Shown: positions 7,785-16,672, numbered from the stretch's first letter. The stretch is 27,156 nt of DNA from Pleurocapsa sp. MO_226.B13 (GCA_030064795.1 JASJEI010000270.1:1-27156); one strand, 5' to 3'. Notes: generated by a model not told the origin, from the letters alone. Translations and numbers: made by a program.

Positions 7785-7813
7785 ATTAATAGTAATAGTT
7801 TTAAGCTATTAAT
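7785..7813. promoter_or_regulatory. LysR-type operator candidate
   Basis: ATTAATAG (7785-7792) and CTATTAAT (7806-7813) are perfect 8-bp arms spaced by 13. Nested inside, TAATAG (7793-7798)-N7-CTATTA (7806-7811) gives a 19-bp palindrome that fits the T-N11-A layout of LysR sites. It lies just upstream of the regulator's ATG at 7780, in the divergent intergenic region. Confidence 0.55.
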
Positions 7814-7892
7814 TAGCCTGTATAAATCTATTGGACATTATAAGTAGCGAAGTTTTATCTTAAAAAAAGTTAACGATAACTAGGAGATACGG

Positions 7893-7949
7893 ATGGGACG
7901 CAAACTATTTCTGGCGATGGGAAGTGTATTAATAAGATTAAATCCCTAA
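7893..7949 (+). CDS. Short 18-residue reading frame with strong ribosome binding site
   Basis: AGGAG lies about 8 nt before an ATG opening MGRKLFLAMGSVLIRLNP and stop, ending 7 bp before the P460 gene. The beginning resembles that of DUF423/YgdD small membrane proteins, so it may be the stub of such a gene. It could alternatively act as a leader peptide for the P460 transcript. Too short to decide. Confidence 0.35.
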   Translation: MGRKLFLAMGSVLIRLNP

Positions 7950-7956
7950 AAAAACC

Positions 7957-8517
7957 ATGAATCTTCAAAAATGGTTATTTAGGCTAGTTTTACTGTTATT
8001 TTCAGTAGCAATAAGCCTCGGACTATCTCGGATAGTTGCTTCTAAATCTTTAGATTTTCCCAGTAACTATCAACAAGACTTCGCTCATTATGCCTCAGTT
8101 ACCTGTCCTAATAGTCGCATTGTCCGACAAATATATGCCAATCCCATAGCGGTGAGTGCTGCTAAAGAAAACAATCCACTACCAAATGGCTCGGTTATTG
8201 TCATGGAGACTCATTCAGCTATAGCTGATGCTAATGGTCAACTAATACCAAATAGTTTGAATAATGTCTTTATTCGCGAGAAGCGATCGCATTTTGGCAG
8301 AGAACATTCGGCAAATCTACGTAACGGGAATTGGAAATATGCTTGGTTCAGTCCTACGGGAAGTTTAGTATCTAGCAGTGAATCATCCTGTTTGAGTTGT
8401 CATACTAGAGTCAGCGATCGCGATTATGTCTTTACTTTGCCAGATTTAGTTACCGCAGCACAGACAAACGAGTTGCAATCTCGACCGACTGAATTTGGCT
8501 TATCTGTTTGTAATTAA
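7957..8517 (+). CDS. Cytochrome P460-family protein
   Basis: This 186-residue exported protein has an N-terminal signal or anchor helix (about residues 8-24), then a P460-type fold with REIYAN-like VRQIYANPIAVSAAK near residue 56, PLPNGSVIVMETH near 75, and a single c-type haem site CLSCH at 145-149. P460 cytochromes act in the periplasm on hydroxylamine or nitric oxide in nitrifiers and methanotrophs; many homologues elsewhere have no proven role. The length is typical. The beta-propeller gene follows 26 bp downstream and the LysR gene is divergent, which suggests a co-regulated redox or detoxification pair. No N-terminal CxxC or metal sites beyond the haem motif were seen. Confidence 0.75.
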   Translation: MNLQKWLFRLVLLLFSVAISLGLSRIVASKSLDFPSNYQQDFAHYASVTCPNSRIVRQIYANPIAVSAAKENNPLPNGSVIVMETHSAIADANGQLIPNSLNNVFIREKRSHFGREHSANLRNGNWKYAWFSPTGSLVSSSESSCLSCHTRVSDRDYVFTLPDLVTAAQTNELQSRPTEFGLSVCN

Positions 8518-8543
8518 TTTAATTTTTAAAAATAATATTCGCT

Positions 8544-9872
8544 ATGAACATAAAAAAATGGTTGGCTGCTTCTGTAGCCTTAACAGGAATCGCTTTTCCC
8601 GTATTAGCTCAAAATCGTACTGCACCGATGAACTTTGCAGGACGTTATTTAGTTTCGGTTTCCGATGCAGATATGGTGGCATCGGCTTATATCGATGGTA
8701 GTTTAGGAACGAGGGAAGGAGAAGATACAATTAGTGTGATTCCTGTGGGTAAGCACGTCAGTCAACTAGAGGCTTATGAAGTACCAGCCAGTAATTCAGT
8801 AGCGGGGCCTCCTGTAGCAGTCGCCGTTACGCCCGATGGTCGTTACGCGATGGTGGTCGAAACTTGGACGCAAAGACCAGAAGGTGCAGCCGAAAATCAA
8901 ACTTTTGGCGATTTAGAACATGGAAACCGTATTAGAGTATTCGACCTTCAAGACCCTACCTCACCTAGTCTAGTTCAAGAAAGCGCGATCGCGGAACGCC
9001 CCGATGCTGTGAGTATTAATTTTGATGGCTCTTTAGTGGCAGTTTCTTTTCATCCTAGTGGTGCGGGTACAGAAACTCCTTTAGCTTTAATTCCGTTTAG
9101 TAACGGGCAATTGGGCGAACCTGTTTATCCTGACCTTAGCAGTGTACCTCAAGGAGATAGATTGATTCATGCTGAATGGCATCCCACAGAGAATGTCCTA
9201 GCTTTAGTCAACGAAACCGCAGCAGAAGTATCTTTTGCTAGATTAATAGGTAATTTAGTCCTAGAACCCTGGGGAAATACGGTTAAAATCGAAAAAGCCC
9301 CATATATGGGTCGCTTTACTCCCGATGGTCGGCATTTTATTGTTAATAATTTGTATTGGGGTGCAGATGTGGAAGGAACATGGACAGAAGCACCCAAAGG
9401 AAGCATCAATAGTATTCGCTTAGAAGCAGGAACACAGCAAGATGGTACACCCCGACACGCTTTGATATCAAGAGCGCAGACTGGTGTAAGTCCTGAAGGT
9501 ATAGCTATTAGTCCCAATGGTCGCTATGTGGTGACAACTAATTTAGAGCGCAGCTATTTACCCTACGACGACGATCGCATTACTTGGTATTCTTCTCTCA
9601 CTCTGGCAACTCTAGACCCCGAAACGGGACAGTTAAACCACGTCGCTGATTATCCTTTCGATGGTATTTTACCCGAAGCTGCTGCCTTTGATGCTTCCAG
9701 TCAGTATTTGGCAGTAGTTAATTACGATCATTTTGATGACTCTATTCAAGGAGGAAGTATCGACTTTTGGCGCATCGGTGCAGATCCTTTAAATCCTCAA
9801 CCGCAGTTAATTAAAACCAATTATTCCGTTCCCGTCACGCGAGGAGTTCACTCAATGATTTTGGTTGAATAG
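8544..9872 (+). CDS. Secreted beta-propeller protein (YVTN/lactonase-like)
   Basis: The 442 residues start with a clear Sec signal peptide (KKW, hydrophobic core, VLA cut before QN at about residue 22). The rest has propeller-blade phrases: VAVAVTPDGRYAMVVE, NIRVFDLQ-like IRVFDLQDPTSPSL, FTPDGRHFIVNN, IAISPNGRYVVTTN and AAFDASSQYLAVVN. These resemble YVTN-repeat and 6-phosphogluconolactonase-like seven-bladed propellers, but export argues against the sugar-phosphate pathway role. It is probably co-transcribed with the P460 gene. It could bind a substrate or a partner protein for that cytochrome in the periplasm; this is inference from position only. Confidence 0.7.
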   Translation: MNIKKWLAASVALTGIAFPVLAQNRTAPMNFAGRYLVSVSDADMVASAYIDGSLGTREGEDTISVIPVGKHVSQLEAYEVPASNSVAGPPVAVAVTPDGRYAMVVETWTQRPEGAAENQTFGDLEHGNRIRVFDLQDPTSPSLVQESAIAERPDAVSINFDGSLVAVSFHPSGAGTETPLALIPFSNGQLGEPVYPDLSSVPQGDRLIHAEWHPTENVLALVNETAAEVSFARLIGNLVLEPWGNTVKIEKAPYMGRFTPDGRHFIVNNLYWGADVEGTWTEAPKGSINSIRLEAGTQQDGTPRHALISRAQTGVSPEGIAISPNGRYVVTTNLERSYLPYDDDRITWYSSLTLATLDPETGQLNHVADYPFDGILPEAAAFDASSQYLAVVNYDHFDDSIQGGSIDFWRIGADPLNPQPQLIKTNYSVPVTRGVHSMILVE

Positions 9873-9966
9873 AGATCGAAATTAAACAGTAATTCTTTGT
9901 AAGACATTACTCGCTCGGCAACGCCCTTATCTAAAAGCAGTCTGGGACGGTTTTCAGAGACGATCG

Positions 9967-10914
9967 CTAAGGCTTGGGGATGATGTTGATTTTTTGTAAG
10001 AATCTTTTTAAGGATTGCTGATTCTGTTGAGAAACAGCCTGTTTAATAATTAAAAATAAAAAGTAGTCGAGGGAAATGATTCCTTGACGAAATCCCTCGA
10101 TTAGTAACTCGATCGCGGTTGATTTAGTATCTTTATCTAAGAGCATTTTTGGTACTACTTCTTTGAGAATAAAACCTTTATATGCTCGCTCGGAAATTTT
10201 ATCTCGGTAAGATGCAATCCAATCTAAAGACAATTGATAGTTGCTACGGCGAGAAACGCGATCGCCCCTGGCTTCGTTGTGCCAAATAGTTAGTACCTGG
10301 GGCAAAAAAATAAATTCTGCTGCACGATCTGCCAAACGCAAAACAAAATCTAAATCTTGATGCTTGGGCAGATCGACTTGAAACGGACAAGCAACTGCTA
10401 GGGAACGAGAAACCAGAAGGGTGCTGGTTAGTATTTCTCCTCCCCCCAACCAGAAATAGTCGGCAATAGTTTCTGTTGTCTTTTTACCCCGTCGCGGTAG
10501 GATCGAGGGCTGATAAAACACCCGACTGCTTTTCTGAAAGCGAGTGTAGCAAACTACCCGCTCTAAATTATCGGCTTGTTTGGCGATCGCCTTTAGTTGC
10601 AGATCTAGTTTTTGGGGTAGCCAAACATCATCAGAATCGAGAAAAGCGATATATTGACCCTGAGATTGTTTGATGCCTGTATTTCTGGCTGCCGAGCCTC
10701 CTTGATTGGTAGAGTGGCGATAGTAATAAAGACGACTGTCTTGGATCTTGTTGACTACTTCTGGGGTATTATCCTGGGAACAATCGTCTACCACAATGAT
10801 TTCCAGATTAGTATAAGATTGCTTTAAAACCGAATCGATCGCTCTGGAGATTAATTCAGCACGATTATAGGTAGGTATGACTACGCTAACTAGTGGTTGC
10901 TCGGATGTCTGCAT
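9967..10914 (-). CDS. Family 2 glycosyltransferase
   Basis: The GT-A fold is evident: VSVVIPTYNRAELISRAIDS at residue 9, the nucleotide-binding VVDDCSQDNTP at 40, GSAARNTGIKQSQGQYIAFLD-type region at 73-93, and the DSDD metal motif at 93-96. A hydrophobic C-terminal helix region (about 275-290) may anchor it to the inner membrane. It would add one sugar to the growing lipid-linked repeat unit. It is the last gene of the operon, and its ATG overlaps the stop of the GT4 gene by one base (TAATG), indicating translational coupling. Donor and acceptor cannot be told from sequence alone. Confidence 0.85.
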   Translation of the reverse strand: MQTSEQPLVSVVIPTYNRAELISRAIDSVLKQSYTNLEIIVVDDCSQDNTPEVVNKIQDSRLYYYRHSTNQGGSAARNTGIKQSQGQYIAFLDSDDVWLPQKLDLQLKAIAKQADNLERVVCYTRFQKSSRVFYQPSILPRRGKKTTETIADYFWLGGGEILTSTLLVSRSLAVACPFQVDLPKHQDLDFVLRLADRAAEFIFLPQVLTIWHNEARGDRVSRRSNYQLSLDWIASYRDKISERAYKGFILKEVVPKMLLDKDTKSTAIELLIEGFRQGIISLDYFLFLIIKQAVSQQNQQSLKRFLQKINIIPKP

Positions 10915-12188
10915 TATTTATCGCTTAATTGTTGGTAAGTTTCACTCAGGCGATCGCACAATCGCTCGATATTATATTCATTGAGTACTTTTTCTCGCCC
11001 TGCAAGTCCCATCTGCTGACGCAAATGAGGATCGTTAACTAGATGCTCCAGTTTGTCGGTTAATTCCCTGACATCTTTTTCTGCTACTAAATATCCCGTA
11101 ACACCATCTTCGACTAATTCGGGAATACCGCTATGATAGGTACTGACAACAGGAATAGCCCGTGCCATCGCCTCCATCGAGGAGACAGGAATCCCCTCGC
11201 AATCTCCTGTTTGGCTGGTAATACTCGGAGCGAGAAGAAGATCTGCCCTGGCAATAATTGCCCTTACTTCCTGTTGTTCTTTCCAACCCAGAAGTTTGAC
11301 TTGCTCTGCAACCCCTAGGTGTTCTATCTGCTGTTCTAGTTCTCTTTTCAAGATACCGTCACCGATAATCTGGTAATGTAGTTTTAACTGGGGATACTTA
11401 GTTATTAGTCTAGCTACTGCCTCAATGCCATAAGTTAAGCCTTTTTTTTCGACTAAGCGTGCCACGCTGACAATTAGGATTGATTCTGAATTAGAGCGAT
11501 CGCCCTGAGAGGGCATAAATTTATTACAATCCACACCCATATGATGTACCGAGATTTGCTCTGGATTACATCCTAAAGCAATTAACTTCTTTGCCCAAAA
11601 ATGGCTAATTGGTTGGAATAGATCGGCTCGTTGGAAGAGGTAATTGTAGACATTTTCACCATGTCTTTTGAGATAAAAGGAAATATCGTAGCCATGAAAG
11701 GCGGTAATTATTTTAGCGTCGATCGCTCCCAAATCTTTTAATAAAATTGCTTTGAGACCATTACGTCCGTAGTGACAATGGATAATATCGTAAGGTGGCT
11801 GTTCTAACAAAGGCAAGATTAAATATAATGGCTTGAACCAATCTGCTAGCTCGCCATAGAGTGACTTGTCGTACTTACGAAAATTCACAGCAGCCAGAAT
11901 AGTTTTTGGTGCTTTGTGAAAATTTAATAAAAATAACCAGATTCCTTTTAAGCAACGCCAGAGCGAGTTGACAGGAATGGGGATGCAATAAGTACGTTTT
12001 AAAAGTTGATACTTAGTTACCTCTGGGTGCATTTGCTCGGTGTTTCCCTGGCGATTACCCTTTGGGTACGCTTCGCGATCGCAATAGATATCTACTTCAT
12101 AACCGCGATCGATTAACCCCGTAATCTGGTTGAGAATAAAGGTTTCAGATAAACTGGGAAACTGATCGACAAAAAAAGCAATTCGCAT
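10914..12188 (-). CDS. Family 4 glycosyltransferase, WcaL/AmsK-like
   Basis: The 424 residues open with MRIAFFVDQFPSLSETFIL, the signature of the colanic-acid/amylovoran WcaL/AmsK group. They continue with the second-domain hinge ILIVSVARLVEKKGL near 230 and the retaining EX7E donor site in EGIPVSSMEAMARAIPVVS near 340, followed by GIPELVEDG. It transfers a sugar to the lipid-linked unit in the cytoplasm. Residues about 38-48 (REAYPKGNRQG) lie in a loop that is shorter in relatives and are encoded by a REP-like repeat next to a HIP1 site, so a repeat has apparently inserted in frame. Upstream methyltransferase gene ends 18 bp before. Confidence 0.85.
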   Translation of the reverse strand: MRIAFFVDQFPSLSETFILNQITGLIDRGYEVDIYCDREAYPKGNRQGNTEQMHPEVTKYQLLKRTYCIPIPVNSLWRCLKGIWLFLLNFHKAPKTILAAVNFRKYDKSLYGELADWFKPLYLILPLLEQPPYDIIHCHYGRNGLKAILLKDLGAIDAKIITAFHGYDISFYLKRHGENVYNYLFQRADLFQPISHFWAKKLIALGCNPEQISVHHMGVDCNKFMPSQGDRSNSESILIVSVARLVEKKGLTYGIEAVARLITKYPQLKLHYQIIGDGILKRELEQQIEHLGVAEQVKLLGWKEQQEVRAIIARADLLLAPSITSQTGDCEGIPVSSMEAMARAIPVVSTYHSGIPELVEDGVTGYLVAEKDVRELTDKLEHLVNDPHLRQQMGLAGREKVLNEYNIERLCDRLSETYQQLSDK

Positions 12189-12206
12189 CTTGTGATAGGT
12201 TAGTTG

Positions 12207-13001
12207 TTAGTTATCTTTATCTTTTGTGGACAAATCATTTCCATCCGATTGACTGTATTTAGCTTTTAAAAAAGGCAAAATTATCTTAGACTGATAAGCC
12301 TTGATTCTCCGTTGGATTTTGCCCAGTAAACCTGGTTCGGGCATCGGTTGACAAGGACGTTGCTTACTAAATACACAATGGATATACTGATTTTCTCGCC
12401 AAATATCGAGATAGGTAAAATACTCTAAATTAAATCCATATTTGAGAGCCAGAGGTAACAAACAATCGAGTTCAATTATCTCATCAATAATTTGCAGTTC
12501 TTCTGGTTCATTTTGTTGGAGATAAATCTGATATTCGGGGCTAGGATAAGTCAAAATTAATTTAGCGCGATCGCTGGTAACTTCAGCTAAATTATTAAAT
12601 AGTTGGTCGTAACTATCGGCAGGTAAATGCTCGATTACGTCTACCATAGTTACTAAGTCTACATCCCCAGTTAACTTGCTGCGAATTGTCTCGAAGTTTT
12701 CTACTAAATTGACATTTAAAAATTCAATTTTGTTGGATTTGACAGTTTTACGGGCATAGTTAATGTTATTTTCTCCCAGATCGCAAGCGAGTATTTTTCC
12801 CGTAGCTAGTTTAGTAGCAATTTGTTCGGGGACGATGCCAATACCACAGCCGAGATCGAGAATATGACTATCTGGAGTTAAGTATCCAGTAATTAGTTCT
12901 ACGGCGCGATCGATCCGAGGATTACCATGGAGTTTGTATTGCAACATCCTGGTAGCGGTAAACTCATCGTAAAATTGTTTAACTTCAGTTGAGCTAGTCA
13001 T
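12207..13001 (-). CDS. Class I SAM-dependent methyltransferase
   Basis: This 264-residue protein shows motif I ILDLGCGIGIVPEQIA at about 44-59, motif II ACDLGENNINYAR near 74, and the post-II acidic loop VTMVDVIEHLPADSY near 117. These identify a seven-strand SAM methyltransferase of the type common in surface-polysaccharide clusters. It probably methylates a sugar or a glycan end, which in some systems sets chain length. It lies between the sulfotransferase gene (16-bp gap) and the GT4 gene (18-bp gap) in one operon. The substrate is inferred only from context. The C-terminal about 40 residues are basic and may contact the membrane. Confidence 0.8.
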   Translation of the reverse strand: MTSSTEVKQFYDEFTATRMLQYKLHGNPRIDRAVELITGYLTPDSHILDLGCGIGIVPEQIATKLATGKILACDLGENNINYARKTVKSNKIEFLNVNLVENFETIRSKLTGDVDLVTMVDVIEHLPADSYDQLFNNLAEVTSDRAKLILTYPSPEYQIYLQQNEPEELQIIDEIIELDCLLPLALKYGFNLEYFTYLDIWRENQYIHCVFSKQRPCQPMPEPGLLGKIQRRIKAYQSKIILPFLKAKYSQSDGNDLSTKDKDN

Positions 13002-13017
13002 ATTTCAAATTGGTTTG

Positions 13018-14016
13018 TTAGTTGTTAAATTGTTTTTTGAGTCGATCTAAAGAAGATTTCATCGAGTTTTTAATAGTACGAGCTAATTTAATCTGGAAAG
13101 AAATTTTCGCTCCCTCGATTTCATATCCCAATCTCTGTAGTAGATCGCTGGCTATACTTTCAAAATCGGCCAGATCTCGTTGAGATAATTTTTGTTTCCA
13201 ACCATAGGCCCTAGTCGCATCGATGGGTTTTTGATTTAACTCAAACAAATTACTGTGTTCTGGTTGGATGTTAGACTCGGCATCGCGGTAATATTCCAAC
13301 ATTTGGGGACTATATTCTAGATTTAGCCAAGCACATAGAGCTTGTAAAGTCGCTTCGGGATGTTGTAGTAGCTGTTCGTAATAAAGCTCATAATATCTCG
13401 TTTCGCTGTTATCTAAAGAACGACCTGCGCTAATCCCCGCCGTGACTTGCCTGCACCAATATTCGGCGATGCCGAGCATATTACCCCGAAGCCATCCTGC
13501 TTTACGCATACTGATTGCCACATCACGACCATCTCTAATTATGTGAACGAATTGAGCATCGGGAAACATTTGAGCTAAAGTACAAATATCTCGAACTTGA
13601 TGGGGAGTTTTGTCTCCCCAACGCTGTTTGTTTTTTTTGGCAACCGATGCCTGATAGATCGCTTGGGATGCTCCGCTAAAATCTGTAGGTGCAGCTTGTT
13701 CTAAAGCGGTTGCTGCTTCTATGACCGTAAGCTCGAAGACTGGAAAAGTAAAAGTTTTAGAAGTGGCTCGATTGGTTTGGAGATCGCGAATAAAAAAGTA
13801 GCGTTGGTATGGCTGAGAAAAGTCCCCATATATTGCTTGATTTTTTTGTAAGGGCAGCAGAAACTCGGTTTCGGCGGTGATATGTAGTACCCGACTTTGA
13901 TTGAGCATCAAGCGGAGTAAAGTCGTACCAGAGCGATCGCAACCAACAATGAAAATAGGCGATGTCTTAATGTTCTTGGCTATTGGCTGTCTAATTTGAC
14001 GATTAATCATGAGCAT
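13018..14016 (-). CDS. PAPS-dependent sulfotransferase family protein
   Basis: In 332 residues both PAPS-binding signatures are present: the 5'-phosphosulfate loop PIFIVGCDRSGTTLLRLML (about residues 20-38) and the 3'-phosphate site IIRDGRDVAIS (about 159-169), with Arg161 and Ser169 as the usual contacts. QRWGDKTPHQV near 131 fits the bacterial Sulfotransfer_3 group. The protein moves sulfate from PAPS to a hydroxyl of a sugar or other small acceptor. Its place among glycosyltransferases and a flippase suggests sulfation of the exopolysaccharide, as described for other cyanobacterial sulfated polymers. Gaps of 16 and 18 bp tie it to its neighbours. The ATG at 14016 is used; an internal Met follows at residue 3. 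Confidence 0.8.
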   Translation of the reverse strand: MLMINRQIRQPIAKNIKTSPIFIVGCDRSGTTLLRLMLNQSRVLHITAETEFLLPLQKNQAIYGDFSQPYQRYFFIRDLQTNRATSKTFTFPVFELTVIEAATALEQAAPTDFSGASQAIYQASVAKKNKQRWGDKTPHQVRDICTLAQMFPDAQFVHIIRDGRDVAISMRKAGWLRGNMLGIAEYWCRQVTAGISAGRSLDNSETRYYELYYEQLLQHPEATLQALCAWLNLEYSPQMLEYYRDAESNIQPEHSNLFELNQKPIDATRAYGWKQKLSQRDLADFESIASDLLQRLGYEIEGAKISFQIKLARTIKNSMKSSLDRLKKQFNN

Positions 14017-14034
14017 TAGATCGGGATTGAAGGC

Positions 14035-15567
14035 TTATTTCGGACGAGATTTCTGTTTGACTACTTTAAAAATCTCTCCTATTTCCAGCAGAGTTTGCTT
14101 ACCTCCTGGTAAAACCAACCACAATATTAAGTAGAGTAAACCATATAATAGACAATCAACCAAAAAACTCAGCAGTAGATTGTAATTAGCAGTTATTATA
14201 AAATGCTCGATCGCCATTAAAGCGATCGCCGCACCAATTGAGGCAAAGGCTGGTCTAGCAATAGTTTTTACAAAAGTCTTAAATTTGAGATGCGTATCTA
14301 AATAACAATAAGCAATTGCCACAAAGATTAATATTGGTTGAGCCACTCCATAAGCTCTAGCCACGCCAATAGCTCCCCAGTTAACACTAATCGCGAAAAT
14401 TATGCCGTAAATTATTGCTACCAGCACTCCAAACCGAAATTGACGGTCTGTTCTACCTAAAGATTGATATACCCACCCCGCAGCGACATTAAAAGTACCG
14501 ACAAAAGCTGCGGGCATTAAATATTTAAATAAAGGTACTGCTCCCAACCATTGTTGCCCCAAGAGTAATAAAATCAATTGTTCGGCAGTGGCAAACATAA
14601 AAGCCACAATTGGCATTCCCAAAGTAGTAATCAATAAAATTGCTTTGTAATAATACCGACTGTACTTTTCAGGTTCGGTTTGCAAACTAGCAAGGGTAGG
14701 CAATGCTACGCTATTGATTGGGTTATTGATTTGTTGAATTGGCAACAGCAAAAGTCGATAAGCCTGAGCATAGAGTCCCAACTGCTGTGAACCCCAGCGA
14801 CGACCGATTAAGATATTATCTAAATTACGAGAGAAATAATTGACTAAGCTAAAACCAGTCAGATTACCACCATAAGCCAACATCGAACCAATTTCCGCAT
14901 CTGGTCTGGGTAGCCCAGGTCGCCAACTACAAACTAGCCAAACTCCAATAGCATTACTGACTACTGTAGCCACGAGCATCACGACCAACGCCCAATAACC
15001 CAGTCCATAATAAGCAGCAGCTATGGCTGTTACGACTCCAGTCGCCATTGCCGTAATTTCAATTTTTGCCAAGCTAACAAACTGCATTTGTCGTCTCAAG
15101 AGTGCTTGGTGTTGTACCGTTAAACCACCAAAGATAAAATTAACTGCTAATACTAGAGTAATTCCCTGAAGACGAGGTTCGCGATAGAAGGCTGCGATCG
15201 CCGGGGCGAGCAAAGCCACAACCAAAGCTACCAGACAACCAACCCCCAAATTAATCCAAAACAAGGTACTAATTTGCCGATGATTGATTTCTGAACGTTG
15301 AATAGTGGCAGCAGATAAACCCAAATCCTTAAAATACTCGACAAAACCGATCGCTACTGTTGCCATACCGATTAAACCATAATCTTCAGGAATCAGTAGA
15401 CGAGCTAACACCATCGTCGAGCCAAATTTGAGGATAAATTTGCTGGCTTGAGCAGCAACAGTAACTACACCACCGCGTACCGAATGCTGTTTTAAGTTTG
15501 CCTTTAAATGGTCGGTATTAAAATAGTTTTTTTCAGTTGACAAAGGGACATTTCGCTGTTTGGACAC
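14035..15567 (-). CDS. Wzx-type polysaccharide flippase (MOP/PST family)
   Basis: This 510-residue membrane protein has about 12-14 helices and an MOP-superfamily start (VRGGVVTVAAQASKFILKFG, then LARLLIPEDYGLIGMA). NYFSRNLDNILIGRRWGSQQLGLYAQAYRL and INNPINSVALPTLA are typical of the LPS/teichuronic acid O-unit flippases. It would move lipid-linked repeat units across the inner membrane. The start is a GTG at 15567: a stop lies two codons upstream and no in-frame ATG precedes the first helix. It heads the closely spaced run (18 bp to the sulfotransferase gene). A 67-bp gap separates it from the phosphate-binding-like gene. Confidence 0.85.
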   Translation of the reverse strand: MSKQRNVPLSTEKNYFNTDHLKANLKQHSVRGGVVTVAAQASKFILKFGSTMVLARLLIPEDYGLIGMATVAIGFVEYFKDLGLSAATIQRSEINHRQISTLFWINLGVGCLVALVVALLAPAIAAFYREPRLQGITLVLAVNFIFGGLTVQHQALLRRQMQFVSLAKIEITAMATGVVTAIAAAYYGLGYWALVVMLVATVVSNAIGVWLVCSWRPGLPRPDAEIGSMLAYGGNLTGFSLVNYFSRNLDNILIGRRWGSQQLGLYAQAYRLLLLPIQQINNPINSVALPTLASLQTEPEKYSRYYYKAILLITTLGMPIVAFMFATAEQLILLLLGQQWLGAVPLFKYLMPAAFVGTFNVAAGWVYQSLGRTDRQFRFGVLVAIIYGIIFAISVNWGAIGVARAYGVAQPILIFVAIAYCYLDTHLKFKTFVKTIARPAFASIGAAIALMAIEHFIITANYNLLLSFLVDCLLYGLLYLILWLVLPGGKQTLLEIGEIFKVVKQKSRPK

Positions 15568-15634
15568 TAATTAGCTCTGAGGTAATCTATTGTTTTAAGT
15601 ATTAGGTTTTCTTGCCCGTTGGCACGAGTCATGC

Positions 15635-16672
15635 TTAATCAAGAGGAATAAAACCCGTTCTGGCGATCGCTTTTTGACCTTGAGGTGTGAGCAAAAAATT
15701 AGCATAAGCGCGACCAATTTGCAACTCATCCTCTGGATTTTCCAGATAAACTACGTACAAATAATGTGTTAGAGGATATTGAGCAGTACGAAGGGCGGAA
15801 AAGTTGAGTTGATTGCGCTGTTGTGGACACTCAGAAGCTGGTACTAAAGGTTCTCGATAAGGAGCGACAAAATTACTACCCCGCTCTGCTAAAGGCAATG
15901 GTTTGACGCTACACTGAGGGACGATCGCGGGAGCAGAGCCATAATAAATTCCTCCTGGATTGTTTGCCAGCTCGCGCAGAGCCTGAGTAGTCGTGGAGAC
16001 GAATTCGACATTGGGACCAAATTCTCCCTCGCCCAAAATTCTAGAGTTAAAAAAATCAACCATTCCCCCAGTAGTAGTAGGACGAGAATAAGCCTTAATT
16101 GGCAGATCTGACCCACCGATCTCTTGCCAATTAGTAATTTTTCCCGTATATATTCCTCGGAGTTGCTCTAAAGTTAAACCAGTCAGATTGAGAGTGGGGT
16201 GAACGGCTACAACCACGCTATCTACAGCTACAGGAAATTGTTTGAGCTTTAGTCCTTTTTGTTTTGCCCGCTCGTGTGCTTGGGGACTTATCGCCTGAGA
16301 AGTCTGTACAAACGCTAATCGACCCTCCAGTAGCATTTTGATTCCCGGACTAGTGCCTGGTGGCTCAGTTTCTGGTTGTATATACCGTAGTTGAATTTCG
16401 GGTCGCTCTGACTGGATCGCTGAATCTACTGCCAAACGCAAGGAAGCCCAGGCTGTACTGCCACCGTAATTAAAGACTCCCGTGGTTACATTTGGCACAC
16501 GAGCAAAATCAGGAATATTTTGTCCCTGGTTTGCACTTTCAAGCTGTAATTGGAACAATTGCCCAATTCCTTTGCCGATTAACGTCACCGACCAGCTTAG
16601 AGCCACAAAGAGTCCTAAATATAAAGTCCACAAGCTTAATTGTCCTGAATTTTTTTGATTGGGATTGTCCAT
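15635..16672 (-). CDS. Membrane-anchored PstS-like substrate-binding protein
   Basis: The 345 residues have one N-terminal membrane anchor (about 13-32), then a periplasmic type II binding-protein domain: LLEGRLAFVQTSQAI near 112, LTLEQLRGIYTGKITNWQEIGG near 162, and YSRPTTTGGMVDFF near 195, where phosphate-binding PstS has an SGT loop. The C-terminal LENPEDELQIGRAYANFLLTP phrase is also PstS-like. No permease or ATPase genes are nearby, so it may be a stand-alone sensor or binding subunit. It is divergent from the large GAF sensor gene. Ligand is uncertain because the loop differs from canonical phosphate sites. No Pho box was seen in the shared upstream region. Confidence 0.75.
   Translation of the reverse strand: MDNPNQKNSGQLSLWTLYLGLFVALSWSVTLIGKGIGQLFQLQLESANQGQNIPDFARVPNVTTGVFNYGGSTAWASLRLAVDSAIQSERPEIQLRYIQPETEPPGTSPGIKMLLEGRLAFVQTSQAISPQAHERAKQKGLKLKQFPVAVDSVVVAVHPTLNLTGLTLEQLRGIYTGKITNWQEIGGSDLPIKAYSRPTTTGGMVDFFNSRILGEGEFGPNVEFVSTTTQALRELANNPGGIYYGSAPAIVPQCSVKPLPLAERGSNFVAPYREPLVPASECPQQRNQLNFSALRTAQYPLTHYLYVVYLENPEDELQIGRAYANFLLTPQGQKAIARTGFIPLD

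Noticed and set aside
9873..9966. Minus-strand reading NRPRLLLDKGVAERVMSYKE beyond the GT2 stop, and AGTAAT/ATTACT hairpin
   Set aside because: The reading looks like a glycosyltransferase tail but has no start or diagnostic motif; the hairpin is weak and has no T-run. Possibly chance.
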